Shown here: piece by piece, positions 33,687 to 46,639 of the stretch
Layout of the letters: each line of letters opens with the position of its first letter
Numbering within the stretch: the first letter of the stretch is position 1
From: Lolium rigidum
Taxonomy: Eukaryota; Streptophyta; Magnoliopsida; Poales; Poaceae
NCBI RefSeq assembly: GCF_022539505.1
Contig: NC_061512.1
Span: 249,876,510-249,940,509, forward strand
Length of the DNA: 64,000 nucleotides
Direction of reading: 5' to 3'
The notes under the pieces: generated by a model
What the model was told of the DNA's origin: nothing
What the model saw: the letters and a program-made list of their open reading frames with translations, nothing else
Databases searched by the model: none
Position numbers and translations under genes: made by a program

Positions 33687-35270
33687 TGATGCGCGTAGAT
33701 GTACACGTCCGTTGGGAACCCCAAGAGGAAGGTATGATGCGCACAGCAGTAAGTTTCCCTCAGTATGAAACCAAGGTTATCGAACCAGTAGGAGCCAAGA
33801 AGCACGTGAAGGTTGTTGGTGGAGGAGTGTAGTGCGGCGCAACACCAGTGAAACCGGCGCCAACGTGGAACCTGCACAACACAATCAAAGTACTTTGTCC
33901 CAACGTAACAGTGAGGTTGTCAATCTCACCGGCTTGCTGAAAACAAATGATTAAACGTATCGTGTGGAAGATGGTGTTTGTTTGCAAAGAACAGTAAAAG
34001 AAGTAGAATGTATTCAGATGTAAAAGAATGGACCGGGGTCCACAGTTCACTAGTGGTGTCTCTCCAATAAGATAACTAACATGCTGGGGTGAACAAATTA
34101 CGGGTGAGCAATTGACAAATAAAGATTCAATACATATCAATGATGATTACTATGTGATTTAATCAGGGCATTACGACAAAGTACATAGACCGCTATCCAG
34201 CATGCATCTATGCCTAAATAATCCACCTTCAGGTTATCATCCGAACCCCTTCCAGTATTAAGTTGCGAACAACAGATAATTGCATTAAGTATGGTGCGTA
34301 ATGTAATCATAACAAATATCCTTAGACAAAGCATCAATGTTTTATCCCTAGTAGCAACATCACATCCACAACCTTAGAACCTACTGTCACGATCCCAGAT
34401 TCAATGGAGGCATGAACCCACTATCGAGCATAATTACTCCCTCTTGGAGTTACAAGTATCAACTTGGCCAGAGCCTCTACTAGCAACGGAGAGCATGCAA
34501 GAACATAAACAACACATATATGATAGATTGATAATCAACTTAACATAATATTCTCTATTCATCGGATCTCACCAAACACAACATGTAGCATTACAAATAG
34601 ATGATCTTGATCATGTTAGGCAGCTCACAAGATCGAATACAATGAAAGCACAAGCGGAGAAGACAACCATCTAGCTACTGCTATGGACCCATAGTCCAAG
34701 GATGAACTACTCACGCATCAATCCGGAGGCGGGCATGATGATGTAGAGCCCCTCCGGTGATGATTCCCCTCTCCGGTAGGGTGCCGGAGGCGATCTCCTG
34801 AATCCCTCGAGATGGGATTCGCGGCGGCGGCCTCTCAGTAATGTTTTCCGTATCGTGGCTCTCGGTACAGGGGGTTTCGCGACAGAGGCTTTAAGTAGGC
34901 GGAAGGGTAGGTCAGGGGGCGATGCGAGGAGCCGACACAACAGGCCGGCGCGGCCCATGCCCAGGCCGCGCCGCCCTGGTGTCTGGCCGCCTCGTGGCCC
35001 CACTTCGTTTCCTCTTCGGACTTCTGGAAGCTTCGTGCAAAAATAGGACCTTGGGCGTTGATTTCGTCCAATTCCGAGAATATTTCCTTACTAGGATTTC
35101 TGAAACCAAAAATAGCAGAAAAACAGACAAGCGGCACTTCGGCATCTTGTTAATAGGTTAGTGCTTGGAAAATGTAAAATAACGTCTGTAAAGTATGTGT
35201 AAAACACTCAAGTATTGTAATAAAAGTAGCATGGAACATAAGAAATTATAGATACGTTTGAGACGTATCA
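33687..35270 (-). repeat. 3' LTR
   Basis: 1,584 bp. On the minus strand it runs from TGATACGTCTCAAACG to CTACGCGCATCA. Short open frames on both strands recur in the other LTR and are not genes. Confidence 0.93.
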
Positions 35271-37850
35271 AGCATCCCCAAGCTTAGTTCCTACTCGTCC
35301 TCGAGTAGGTAAACGATAACACAAATAATTTCCGAAGTGACATGCTACCAACATAATCTTGATCAACATTATTGTAAAGCATATGAGATGAATGGAGTGA
35401 TCTAAACAAAAGATTGCTAACAAAGATAATGACTAAACAAATGAATCATATAGCAAAACTTTTCATGAATAGCACTTTCAAGACAATTATCAATAAGACT
35501 TGCATAATAAATAACTCATAAGCAATAAATTCAAAGTAGAATAATTTGAAGCAACACAAAGGATGATAAAGTTTCAGCGGATGCTTTCAACTTGTAACAT
35601 GTATATCTCATGGATATTTGTCAACATAGAGTAATATAACAGGTGCAATAAGTAAACATGTAAGAATCAATGCACACAGTTAACACAAGTGTTTGCTTCT
35701 AAGATAGAAGGGCATGGGTAAACTGACTCAACAATAAAGTAAAAGAATGGCCCTTCGCAGAGGAAGCATTGATTACTATTTTTGTGCTAGAGCTTTTGTT
35801 TTGAAAACATAGAAACAATTTTGTCAACGGTAGTAATAATTCATATGTGCTATGCATAATACTTCCTACAAGTTGCATGTCTCATGCATAGAGTACTAAT
35901 AGTGCTCGCACCTTGTCCTACTTAGCTCGGAAACACGGATTCTCATCGCATAACATATGCTTCAACCAAGTGTCACAAAGGGGTACCTCTATGCCGCTCT
36001 GTACAAGTGTCTAAGGAGAAAGCACACATTGGATTTCTCGCTTTTGATTATTCTCAACTTAGACATCCATACCGGGACAACATAGACAACGAGATAATGG
36101 ACTCCTCTTTTTAATGCTTAAGCATTCAACAACAGTTAATATTCTCATAAGAGATTGAGGTTGTATGTCCAAACTGAAACTTCCACCATGATACATGGCT
36201 TCAGTTAGCGGCCCCATGTTCTTCTCTAACATATGCATACTCAAACCATTTGATCATGAAATCCACTTACTTCGGACAAGACGAACATGCATAGCATCTC
36301 ACATGATATCCAACAAAGGTAAAGTTGATGGCGTCCCTAGAAAGCATGGTTATCGCTCAACAAGCAACTTATAAGAATTAAGACACATAACTACATATTC
36401 ATCACCACAATAGTTTTAAGCTATTTGTCCCATGAGCTATATATTGTAAAGGTAGCGGAATGAAATTTTAAAGTTAGCACTCAAGTAATTTACTTTGGAA
36501 TGGCAGAAAATACCACATAGTACGTAGGTATGGTGGACACAAATGGCATGGAGTTTGGCTCAAGGTGTTTGGATGCACGAGAAGCATTTCCTCTCAGTAC
36601 AAGGTTTGGGCTAGCAAGGTTGTTTGAAGCAAACACAAGTATGAACAGGTACAGCAAAACTCACACAAGAACATATTGCAAGCATTATAAGGCTCTACAC
36701 TCGTCTTCCTTGTTGTTCAAACACTTTACCCGAAAATATCTAGACTTAGAGAGATCAATCATGCAAACCAAATTAAACAAGCTCTACAGTAGTTCTTCAT
36801 TAATGTATTAAACTACATGATGCAAGAGCTTAAACATGATCTATGAGATCTCAAACAATTGCCAAATTGTCAAACCATATGCATCATTTTCCAATTCCAA
36901 CCATATAGCAATTTAACGAAGCAATAAGCTTTCGCCATGAACATTAAAGCACAATTAAGAACACAAGTGTTCCATATGAAAAAGCGGAGCGTAATATCTC
37001 CAATATAAGAATGGTGAGATCCAACTTTATTCAAAACAAAAACAAACCGACGCTCCAAGTAAAGAACATAAGGATGTGACGGAATAAAAATATAGTTTCA
37101 CTAGAAGTGACCTGATAATGTTGTCGATGAAGAAGGGGATGCCTTGGGCATCCCCAATCTTAGATGCTTGAGTCTTCTTAAAATATGCAGTGATGAACCA
37201 CCGGGGCATCCCCAAGCTTAGACCTTTCACTCTTCTTGATCATAGTATATCATCCTCTTCTCTTGACCCTTGAAAACTTCCTTCACACAAACTTCAAGCA
37301 AACTCATGAGAGGGTTAGTGCATAACCACAAATTCATATATTCAGAGGTGACACAATCATTCTTAACACTTCTGGACATTGCACAAAGCTTCTGAAAGTT
37401 AATGGAACAAAGAAACTCATTCAACATAGCAAAAGCGGCAATACGAAATAAAACACAGAATCTGTCAAAAACAGAACAGTACGTAAAGATGCATCTGGAC
37501 TGGGCACTTAACTTGCTCAAATGGAAAAACTCAAAACTAATGAAAGTTGCGTACATATCTGAGGATCACGCTCGTAAATTTGCAGATTTTTTCGATTTTT
37601 TTACAGAGACTTATGCCAGAATTCGTGACAGACATCAATGATGTTTCTGCGCAGTGATCTCAAATATAACATCAACTTTAGCATAGAAACTTTACTTGGC
37701 ACAAAAACATGATAAGGAGAGGTTGCTACAGTAGTAAACAACTTCCAAGACTCAACAAAACAAAAATTGCTGTAGTAAAATAAACACATGGGTTATCTCC
37801 CAAGAAGTGCTTTTCTTTAACGCCTTTCAGCTAGGCGCAGAAAGTGCAAA
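35271..37850 (-). other. Non-coding interior of the LTR retrotransposon
   Basis: AT-rich and without long frames. GCATCCCCAAGCTTAG occurs next to the 3' LTR (35271-35287) and again near 37206-37220, and a GGGCATCCCCAATCTTAG variant lies near 37147-37164. These could be duplicated polypurine-tract regions. No pol domains. Confidence 0.55.
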
Positions 37851-38543
37851 TCAAGTATTTTCAAGAGATGATGCATCAACATTATTACCTTGGGAGTTGG
37901 GAGTTTTCTCAACAATGCATTGTATCTGGTCTATATAAGTAACTCCTCTCTCATTGCTCCTAGGCTTACTATTCTCATCAAACAAATTTTCAGGAACAAA
38001 CCAAGCATAGTTATTTTCCAAAGCTTCATGCATCCCTAGGAGCTTACTAGGTATTGGCGCTTTAATTTCCCTACCATCATTAACATTATTAGTATACTTA
38101 ATTCTATCCATATCCATATTTTCAAGTATTTGTTTAAAATTAGGAAAGAAACCACGCCTCTTATGCTCAATAAAAACTTTTCTAGCTTCTTTAACTATAT
38201 CCTCAAATTCTCTAACAAGGACTTTTAAAACAAAATTTCTCTTTTCTCCCATCTCCATATCCATAAGTGTAAGAAACATATGTTGTATTATGGGATTGAG
38301 ATTAACAAATCTAGTTTCTAACATGTGTATCAAACAGACAGAAGCACTTTCATAAGTAGGAGCAGTTTTTAATAATCGTATATCTTCAAAATCTTCGTCC
38401 ATACTAACATGAGTGAAAAATTCTTCTATATTATCTCTTCCAATGATACACCCTCGTCCTACCGGTATCTTTTCCAAAGTAAACTTAGGATTAAGCATGA
38501 TGAAATACGCAAAAAGTAAACTAGGCAAATAAAGTAAAGACAA
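37851..38543 (-). CDS. Gag-like ORF of the LTR retrotransposon
   Basis: An open frame of up to 230 codons just inside the primer site. The likely start is the Met of MLNPKFTLEKIPVGRGCII (codon 17, near 38495) because the preceding residues are AT-rich leader. It is acidic and helical (ARKVFIEHKRRGFFPNFKQI; DNIEEFFTHVSMDEDFEDIR) with no zinc knuckle, protease or RT motif. Position and length fit a gag-type structural protein of a non-autonomous element, but I do not recognise a named domain. The frame is intact. It ends with NNVDASSLENT. Confidence 0.6.
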   Translation of the reverse strand: MSLLYLPSLLFAYFIMLNPKFTLEKIPVGRGCIIGRDNIEEFFTHVSMDEDFEDIRLLKTAPTYESASVCLIHMLETRFVNLNPIIQHMFLTLMDMEMGEKRNFVLKVLVREFEDIVKEARKVFIEHKRRGFFPNFKQILENMDMDRIKYTNNVNDGREIKAPIPSKLLGMHEALENNYAWFVPENLFDENSKPRSNERGVTYIDQIQCIVEKTPNSQGNNVDASSLENT

Positions 38544-38663
38544 GTAACTAATTTTTTTGTGTTTTGTTTAAGTGTAGCAAACAAAGTAGTAAATAAAATA
38601 AAGCAAGACAAAAACAAAGTAAAAAGATTGGAAGTGGAGACTCCCCTTGCAGCGTGTCTTGAT

Positions 38664-38682
38664 CTCCCCGGCAACGGCGCCA
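38664..38682 (-). other. Primer-binding site of the LTR retrotransposon
   Basis: TGGCGCCGTTGCCGGGGAG on the minus strand, 13 bases after the 5' LTR. It is typical of grass elements primed by tRNA-Asp. Confidence 0.8.
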
Positions 38683-38694
38683 GAAATTTATGCT

Positions 38695-40276
38695 TGATGC
38701 GCGTAGATGTACACGTCCGTTGGGAACCCCAAGAGGAAGGTATGATGCACACAGCAGTAAGTTTCCCTCAGTATGAAACCAAGGTTATCGAACCAGTAGG
38801 AGCCAAGAAGCACGTGAAGGTTGTTGGTGGAGGAGTGTAGTGCGGCGCAACACCAGTGAAACCGGCGCCAACGTGGAACCTGCACAACACAATCAAAGTA
38901 CTTTGTCCCAACGTAACAGTGAGGTTGTCAATCTCACCGGCTTGCTGAAAACAAAGGATTAAACGTATCGAGTGGAAGATAGTGTTTGTTTGCAAAGAAC
39001 AGTAAAAGCAGTAGAATGTATTCAGATGTAAAAGAATGGACCGGGGTCCACAGTTCACTAGTGGTGTCTCTCCAATAAGATAACTAACATGCTGGGTGAA
39101 CAAATTACAGGTGAGCAATTGACAAATAAAGATTCAATACATATCAATGATGATTACTATGTGATTTAATCAGGGCATTACGACAAAGTACATAGACCGC
39201 TATCCAGCATGCATCCATTGCCTAAATAATCCACCTTCAGGTTATCATCCGAACCCCTTCCAGTATTAAGTTGCGAACAACAGATAATTGCATTAAGTAT
39301 GGTGCGTAATGTAATCAACACAAATATCCTTAGACAAAGCATCAATGTTTTATCCCTAGTAGCAACAAGCACATCCACAACCTTAGAACCTACTCGTCAC
39401 GATCCCAGATTCAATGGAGGCATGAACCCACTATCGAGCATAATTACTCCCTCTTGGAGTTACAAGTATCAACTTGGCCGGAGCCTCTACTAGCAACGGA
39501 GAGCATGCAAGAACATAAACAACACATATATGATAGATTGATAATCAACTTAACATAATATTCTCTATTCATCGGATCTCACCAAACACAACATGTAGCA
39601 TTACAAATAGATGATCTTGATCATGTTAGGCAGCTCACAAGATCTAATACAATGAAAGCACAAGCGGAGAAGACAACCATCTAGCTACTGCTATGGATCC
39701 ATAGTCCAAGGATGAACTACTCACGCATCAATCCGGAGGCGGGCATGATGATGTAGAGCCCCTCCGGTGATGATTCCCCTCTCCGGCAGGGTGCCGGAGG
39801 CGATCTCCTGAATCCCCCGAGATGGGATTCACGGCGACGGCCTCTCAGTAATGTTTTCCGTATCGTGGCTCTCGGTACAGGGGGTTTCGCGACGGAGGCT
39901 TTAAGTAGGCGGAAGGGTAGGTCAGGGGGCGACGCGAGGCGCCGACACAACAGGCCGGCGCGGCCCAGGCCCAGGCCGCGCCGCCTCGGTGTCCGGCCGC
40001 CTCGTGGCCCCACTTCGTTTCCTCTTCGGACTTCGGAAGCTTCGTGCAAAAATAGGACCACGGGCGTTGATTTCGTCCAATTCCGAGAATATTTCCTTAC
40101 TAGGATTTCTGAAACCAAAAACAGCAGAAAAACAGCAACTGACACTTCGGCATCTTGTTAATAGGTTAGTGCCGGAAAATGTAAAATAACGCTGTAAAGT
40201 ATGTGTAAAACACTCAAGTATTGTAATAAAAGTAGCATGGAACATAAGAAATTATAGATACGTTTGAGATGTATTA
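38695..40276 (-). repeat. 5' LTR
   Basis: 1,582 bp, matching the 3' LTR throughout with scattered substitutions and 1-base indels, many at CpG/CpNpG positions as expected for methylated DNA. Confidence 0.93.
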
Positions 40277-43200
40277 CTTAACAACAACTAGAGTTTTCTA
40301 TTTAGTGGTAGGAAAATGATTTCCTCTCATTGAAATATTTATTAGGGTTTCTAATTATTATTCTTGAGAAATAATTTCCTCTCATTGAATCTTGTTAAGA
40401 TTTAATCTCCTCAAATAATAAAGTATGAGTACATGTTGACCAAGGTCATCACTTCATATTTATCATTTGGGGAAAATGATTTAAATGGGGTATTACACCT
40501 CATGCAATTTAAATACTACTATGAAAAGATTTATTATTCTCAAATAATAACATATGGGGTCATGAAGACAAATGTCATCACCTCAACTTGAATTACTTGA
40601 GAAAGTGGTTCAAATGAGGTGCTACACCTCATAGATTTAAATTCCGAGATTTGAAAATAATTTAAATGGGCTAGTAATGACTACATAGCCATTATTTGAT
40701 TCTAACCCATGATCATATGAAACAACTATGTCATATTTTTGCATAAACAATTAGTGTATTTGAAATGTGAATTATGAGAATTTGAATCACCTCAGAATTC
40801 ATTATGGTTGATTTTTAATAATTGTTTGAAGTTTGAAAACCTACTGCCTTGTTATTTTTACCATATAAATTCTATAATGAATCTAGGGTTGAGACCAGTG
40901 TAGTTGGATAGATAATTTTATAGGATTTCCAACCATATTTTCAAATTTGGCTTAGTGAATTTGGTTTTATGTTATTTTGAAATTGGCACCAGTATTGAAA
41001 TTTAAAGGAAAAGATTAAATCGGATTTGAATTAAACGGACGCGCGGGAAAACCTACTGGGCCGGCCCAACTACGCTTCAGCGCTCAGCGGGCCGCCTGAC
41101 AGTAGACCCCACATGTCAGTGGGTTTTTAAACCCGAATCAGTATGCAGCGATGTGAGCCGTTGGGTTAAAAGCAAATCGAGCGGCTGAGGGTCGTCATCT
41201 TCCACGACAGAAGGGCGACGAGCTCGAACACTACCGGCGGCAGTGAGGGTCGACGGCGGCTCACCTGGGCTCCGGCGAGGCTTGGAGAGGCGGTCGATCG
41301 AAGTGGAGGACGACGGCGAGCTCAGCGAGGGTCGTGGCGGCTCCAGGGGTGCTCGGGATCGTCGGCGAGCTTGCAGGGTGCTGGCGGGCTACTCCGGTGA
41401 AATTCCGGCGAGCTAGCGTTTAATAAGAGAGGGAAGTGGTCGAGGAGGACTAGAGGTGAGAGGGGAGCAGGCGGGTGTGAGGAATTGAGGCCGGGGCTTG
41501 CTCCTTTTATAGCGGCGAGAGGTGGCCGAGAGGTGCGGAGCAGTTCATGGTGGCGATGGCACTACGGGCGTCGAAGGGGCAAGGTAAGGGGCGCGTCGCT
41601 TTGGCGATGTCACCGCGGACCTAACGCGCGTCATGGCGAGGACGGGGGTGGACGGAGTGGCTCGGGGGTGTACTGGTGTACCCGTGGCGGAGGACGGCGA
41701 CGGTGGCGTCGGCCACAGGGCGCGGGCGAGCCAGTGGCGGTGTCTGGGAGGTAGCTGGGTCAGAGGGGCGCGCGTGGGTGAGAGGAGATGACGAGGGGAG
41801 GTCAGGGGACGAGGGCGAGCAGAGGCACTGGCGTGTCCAGAGCATGGTCATGCACGCTCTGGCACGTCCTGGGCGTCGTGGCGCGGTGTGTGCTGGGTGC
41901 TGTCGACCTCTCCTTGGCTAGGGCTTGCGCCAGTGGTTGCAGGGGAGTGAGGTCAACCTTGTTGACAAGGTCGGAGAGAGAGGAGAGAAGAGGAGCCGGT
42001 TGGGCATGGTGGAGGTGACCATGGGGAATGGCATGACTTGGCATTGGATCTTTTGTGCATGGTCTTGGTCTCTGAGTGCATGGCCAGGTTTAGTGTGGTG
42101 AAACCAGTGTATCTGACAAGGTGGGCAAGGTGAGAGAGGTCTAGGGCATGCATATTTGATCAAAGCCAAAAGTGTGTGTGACATATGCCATGATAATTGT
42201 ATGGCTTGGGTCATGGTGATCATGCAAGGCTAGGTCATCACTTTAGAGAGTTGTTAGTGGTACAATGCACTATAGATGAGCCAAAGAGAGAGAGGGTGAG
42301 GTGGTACCTAGTGGTTGGAATAGTGGTTGTACTTCTATGTAAATAATTGGATCATATACAATGGTCTCATGTGTGTTTAATTTTTGCCAAAAACTTTATA
42401 GATGTGTTCTAAATAATGTTGGGCAGCCATTGGTGGCATTGGTTTGAATTTTGGAATTGTTTTGTGAAAATTCTCAAAATTTGGGTAATCAAGAATCTGT
42501 TTCAAAGTGGCATCTTGGCATGCTTATATTTAGAATTTGACTTTGAACCAGCAAGGTTGACTTTGACCAATTTGTTCAATTTCATGAGGTCTTGGATGAG
42601 GTGCAAAGAGTTGGGAGAGTTTGATTTAAGAATCTCTTAATACAAGGGCTCAAAGTGGGTATCATGATAAAAATGGCAGTTTTGACCATTATCATATGTG
42701 AGTAGAATTTGCTATTTCTTTTGATTTGATTTGGGTTTCTTTGATTCAAAATTGGTTCTTATTAGTTTAGTAACATTTCCAAACCATTGAAACAATTCAA
42801 AAAGGCCTAGCTTAAAGATTTACAAAAATAGCCATAAGCACATATGATGTGATATTCTTATTGTTCTTTTTCTTCCACTTTGTTTCACTTGATTCACTTG
42901 GGCATGGTTTAGGGTCCATTGAGGGTTAGATTGGGTTTAGTAATGGTTCCAATCCATTTGGGGAAAGTATGAGGGCATAGGTCAAGATTTGTCATTATGG
43001 CTATGTGCCACATATGCCTCTATGTATAATTTTCTTTTTCTTTTTTTGTTTCACATTGGATTTAGTTGGTAAGTGATAGGTTGGGTTTGTTGAGGTTTTG
43101 CAAACCATCTAAACAAGGTAGAACATGGCATAGTTGATTATTTGCAAAAATAGCCATAGGCTTACATAGGCCTTTTCTTTTTAATTTAATTTCTTTTTAT

Positions 43201-43506
43201 TTTGTTTTATCTTGGATGGTAAAAAGGAGAGTAAGGTTTAGGGTTTTAGGAACATTCCAAAGTACTTCACATAAGCATCATGGCAAGAATCTTCACACAC
43301 ATGCATGAGCACTATGCTCCTAACTTAGTTGAATAAAAGTTTTTGTTGGTTCCAAAATTTGTAAATAGGGAAAATGAATGTGTCTTTGTTTTGAAAATTT
43401 GGGGTGTTACATAATACTAGGCTCAAATATATCATCAAGCTTAGCTGGAAGTTTTTCAGCTAGCTTCTTATATTTTTGTTCTAAGTCACGGACTTTGCAT
43501 GCTACT

Positions 43507-45216
43507 TCATGAATAATTGACGGACCTTTCACCATTACCTTCATCGACTCCAGAATGTCTTACCGTGAGCATTTTTACGAGATCTTCTAAGGAGTACTCT
43601 GGTGTTGGAGTATTGCTATAGTCCAGTTCTTCAAGTGCTTCTACTTTTCTTTCAATCTTCATCATCTTGAGTTCTTCAACGGGGTTTGGTTCTGGCTTAC
43701 CTGCAAATCTTGCAAGTATTATAGTTTGGCTTTCAGCAATTTTCCCTAGTTGTGTCTCAACGGTCTCTGTCCTTTCCTGTAGAACTTGAACATCGTTCTT
43801 AAGAGAAACAATTTGATTAGATAAATTCTCTAACATAGTGCTATGATTTTTAGTAAGCTTTGTAACGGTACTATTTTGTTCAGCTTGAGCATGCATAAAT
43901 TTTTTGAAAGTACTTTCAACTCAAGTATTACCATTGCTTGCTCCACTACCGTTGGTGTAGTTATTATTTGGAACTCCTGCATTGTTGTTATATTAGGAAA
44001 ATTAGAGCCATAATTTTGAATGTTCCATGCAGGGTTATAAGGATTTCTCGTAAGAACGTGATTGTCTCACTCAGTTATCAATTGACAAAGATGACCCATT
44101 CTTTTGCGCCCTTTCACTTGTATTCTTGGCTGTATTGGGTGTTCTTATATTTATGAAACAGATCTGTCTTTCTTCTCAGCAAGAATAGCTGCTTTTCTTT
44201 GAGTCAAGGTCATTCTTTCATCAGAGTCAACTTTGTGTATGTCATTTTGAGAGTTGGATTTCTCACACAAAGGCATCCCGTGCCATCTGTCTTCCTGCAG
44301 CCCGTAGGGAAGGAAGGCATACGGGTAAGATGTTTCAGTTCGACCAGGCATGAAGCTTGCACGATGAACAGATTGTCCTCAACTGCGCGTATCTCTTTTC
44401 TTCATGGGCGAGGCACTTCTTTTCTTCTTTGACAAGGACCGAAGTCTACTTCCTGAACATTAGAGTTGGTGATGAAATTAACTTGGGCACTCTCATTACC
44501 CTTAAGAATATATATAAGCTCATCTGCCTGTGAAGTAAGCTCTTGATTGTTACCTTCAGTGATTGCATTCAGCTTTCTCGAGGAGGATCTTTCTACATGC
44601 CATTTGTCATGGTTGCTTTGCATATCATCTAGAAGCCTCCTTGCCAGTTCAACTGGCTTGCTCATGAATGTTCCTGCAGCTGCAGTATCAAGCATAGACT
44701 TCGACATTGGGTTAAGGGCATCAGAAAATAAGTGTAGGATTGACCACTCCTCCATTCCATGACTTGGAAAGTTCATGGTGGCTTCCTTCATCCTTTCCCA
44801 TGCAACCGTTAGTGGCTAGCGATCTTCTTGTCTAAAACTTGTAATGTTAGAACGCAGTTGCATAGTTTTTGCCGGTGGGAAAAAATTAGTCATGAATATA
44901 TTGGTATATTCATCCCATGAATTTATGGTGCCTTTAGGCAAAGCTAGCAACCTGTCTTTTACTGTTCCTCTTAATGAAAAAGGAAACAAGCTCAATTTTA
45001 CCGCATTGGGGTCAACATCTTTAATGCGCATCATATCACATCTTTACTGTTCCTCTTAATGAAAAAGTGCATACCTGAGTCCTTAGGGCCCGAGCCTCCA
45101 AATTGGTTATGCTGAACCAAATTTGAAAGGTTAGACTTAATTTCATAGTTCTCCGCTGCAACAACGGGCTGAGTTATGGATGCACGAACAGAATCATCAA
45201 GCTTCTTTTCAGCCAT
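43507..45216 (-). pseudogene. Gypsy gag polyprotein (retrotrans_gag), broken
   Basis: It starts MAEKKLDDSVRAS (45216), then NLVQHNQFGGSGPKDSGMHF, then RIKDVDPNAVKLSLFPFSLR and INSWDEYTNIFMTNFFPPAK (45000-44870). After a break come MKEATMNFPSHGMEEWSILH, TAAAGTFMSKPVELARRLLD (about 44690-44630) and a C-terminal coiled-coil part (44000-43507). This is the order of the plant Ty3/Gypsy gag domain, the capsid precursor. Breaks lie near 45035, 44815, 44400 and 43935. At the first break a 24-bp piece copied from 44958-44981 replaces the expected sequence. Confidence 0.8.
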
Positions 45217-45644
45217 AATGATTATCTTTTGATATTTTCTTGTATGATTGTAAAAGAACATGTAACTATTTTTTTGGATTTCAAGTAAAGAATAAAACAA
45301 TAAACTAATAACAGTAAATAAAAACTTAAACTAAAAATAAGATGACTAACAAGGTCTCTAGTAACCTTACCGGAACATCGAAATTACTTCCCCGACAACT
45401 GCGCCAGAAAAAGGGTTGATACCTTCGATAAGGATTATGGATTGTAGTGTGATAAGATTTTCCCTAGAGAACCTAGGTTTAATCGAACCTTGGGAATCAC
45501 TGCTAAAAATGGTGTAAAGGAAACGTCTAAGAGACTTGCTAGTGTATTTTATCTTCAGTTTACCGGAACTATCTAGTTTCCTTTTAAGGGGGCTGTGTTT
45601 GATGATGGAAATAGGCCAGGGTTAAGGTTTCTCCTGCAGCTATG

Positions 45645-45715
45645 CATACATACATACATACATACATACTTACATACATACATACATATATATATATATA
45701 CCTATATATATATAT
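45645..45715. repeat. Compound (CATA)n/(TA)n microsatellite
   Basis: About 11 CATA units with one interruption, then TA repeats, within the LTR. Confidence 0.95.
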
Positions 45716-46639
45716 AATTGAAGCATATATGTGTAACAAATAAATTATAGATAAGAGATTTGTGAGTAGCACATCCGTAAATACTCTTGCCCCTAAAGCC
45801 AGAGGTGGCAAGAGCCTCTTGGTCCAACCACTATCCTTACAGCCACAAGCAACAATAGTTATTGAGTAAATAAATACAGACCAAAGCCTTAAACTAGATT
45901 ATTGTGCCATGCATAATCCCGGCCGAATGAATCATCAAACATGTATAGTTACTTTCCCCTTTTTGTCACTGACGTTTCGCGGTACCACACCGTTCTCCAC
46001 TCATCCCACCTTCTCTTGATCGAATCGAATGATATGGGTACCTGCAGATCACCGACACGAGGCAAAGGGACAAGGATACAAGATTGCAAAACTCCTATTC
46101 AATATTTACACATATAATAAGATTAGATGCACATAAACGCTGCGAGGATTCACCCCAACCCGCGGCCCATGAGGAGTACTCACACATAATATCAAGATCA
46201 AATACAAAGATAGAAATCATTGTGCAAAATACTTAGATTGAAATCACAATATTCTTACAATGGTCGCCAATTCTCAAGGAGATCTCTATTACAATTGTGA
46301 TAGCTATGGCTATGGAGGAGATGGGAGATGGGATGGATGAACTATGGTGGTGGATCTCCTTCGGTGTGGTGTAGATGAATCTAGTGGATGACGGCTCTGA
46401 TTAGCGACGAATGGCTCTCTTTTTGGTGCCGGTCCCTTCACGAAACTTATAGGGTTTGACCTCGGGATGCAGCGGCACACGGTATGGGCGCACAGTATGG
46501 GCGGGGCTTGCCTACCGTTTCCCATTAAAGCCCCTGGAACCACCTCTTTGAGCGTAGTCAACTTTGCCATGCTCCTGGCGCGATTTTCTTCAGTAATTGC
46601 ATGTCCATTTGTCATTATGACGTGATTTCCTGCACAACA

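Larger units (their letters stand above)
33687..40276 (-). mobile_element. 6.6-kb LTR retrotransposon, non-autonomous, TSD CTTAA
   Basis: Near-identical LTRs at 33687-35270 (3') and 38695-40276 (5') bound a 3.4-kb interior. CTTAA flanks the element at 33682-33686 and 40277-40281. The interior starts (minus strand) with a primer-binding site TGGCGCCGTTGCCGGGGAG at 38682-38664. The interior encodes only a gag-like protein; no protease, reverse transcriptase or integrase was seen, so it depends on a partner element. I count roughly 40 differences between LTRs by eye (about 2.5%), suggesting insertion about a million years ago at commonly used grass rates. The 3' LTR starts TGATACGTCTC as expected, but the 5' LTR starts TAATACATCTC, a mutated terminal dinucleotide. 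Confidence 0.93.
32640..43411 (-). mobile_element. Long LTR-like sequence interrupted by a nested element
   Basis: After removing the element at 33687-40276, the flanks join without a break at CTTAA. On the minus strand the sequence starts TGTAACACCCCAAATTTTC at 43411, a typical LTR 5' end. It contains a GC-rich block with a TATAAAAG box (41511-41504 reading leftward) and continues through a GAGGAGGAGGTCTACTTCGA segment (about 33560-33540) to at least 32640. I infer a long (about 4 kb) LTR or LTR-plus-internal piece, possibly a solo LTR. The left boundary and target duplication were not found. No protein domains were seen in 40282-43411. Confidence 0.5.
43412..46639 (-). mobile_element. Partial Gypsy-type retrotransposon: 5' LTR, primer site and gag
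   Basis: On the minus strand: an LTR (about 46639 to 45417, starting TGTTGTGCAGGAAATCACG and ending CGAAGGTATCA), a degenerate primer site TGGCGCAGTTGTCGGGG at 45406-45390, then gag coding sequence to about 43507. At 43411 it is cut off by the long LTR-like sequence. No pol genes remain in the window. The LTR start is inferred from its TG and from the end of similarity to LTR-like composition. Confidence 0.65.

Noticed and set aside
33687..40276. Segmental duplication of gene-bearing DNA
   Set aside because: The two 1.58-kb copies have LTR ends, a primer site between them and a 5-bp target duplication, so they are LTRs.
32640..43416. Definite solo LTR with TSD
   Set aside because: The right end looks like an LTR start, but no matching target duplication or clear left end could be found.
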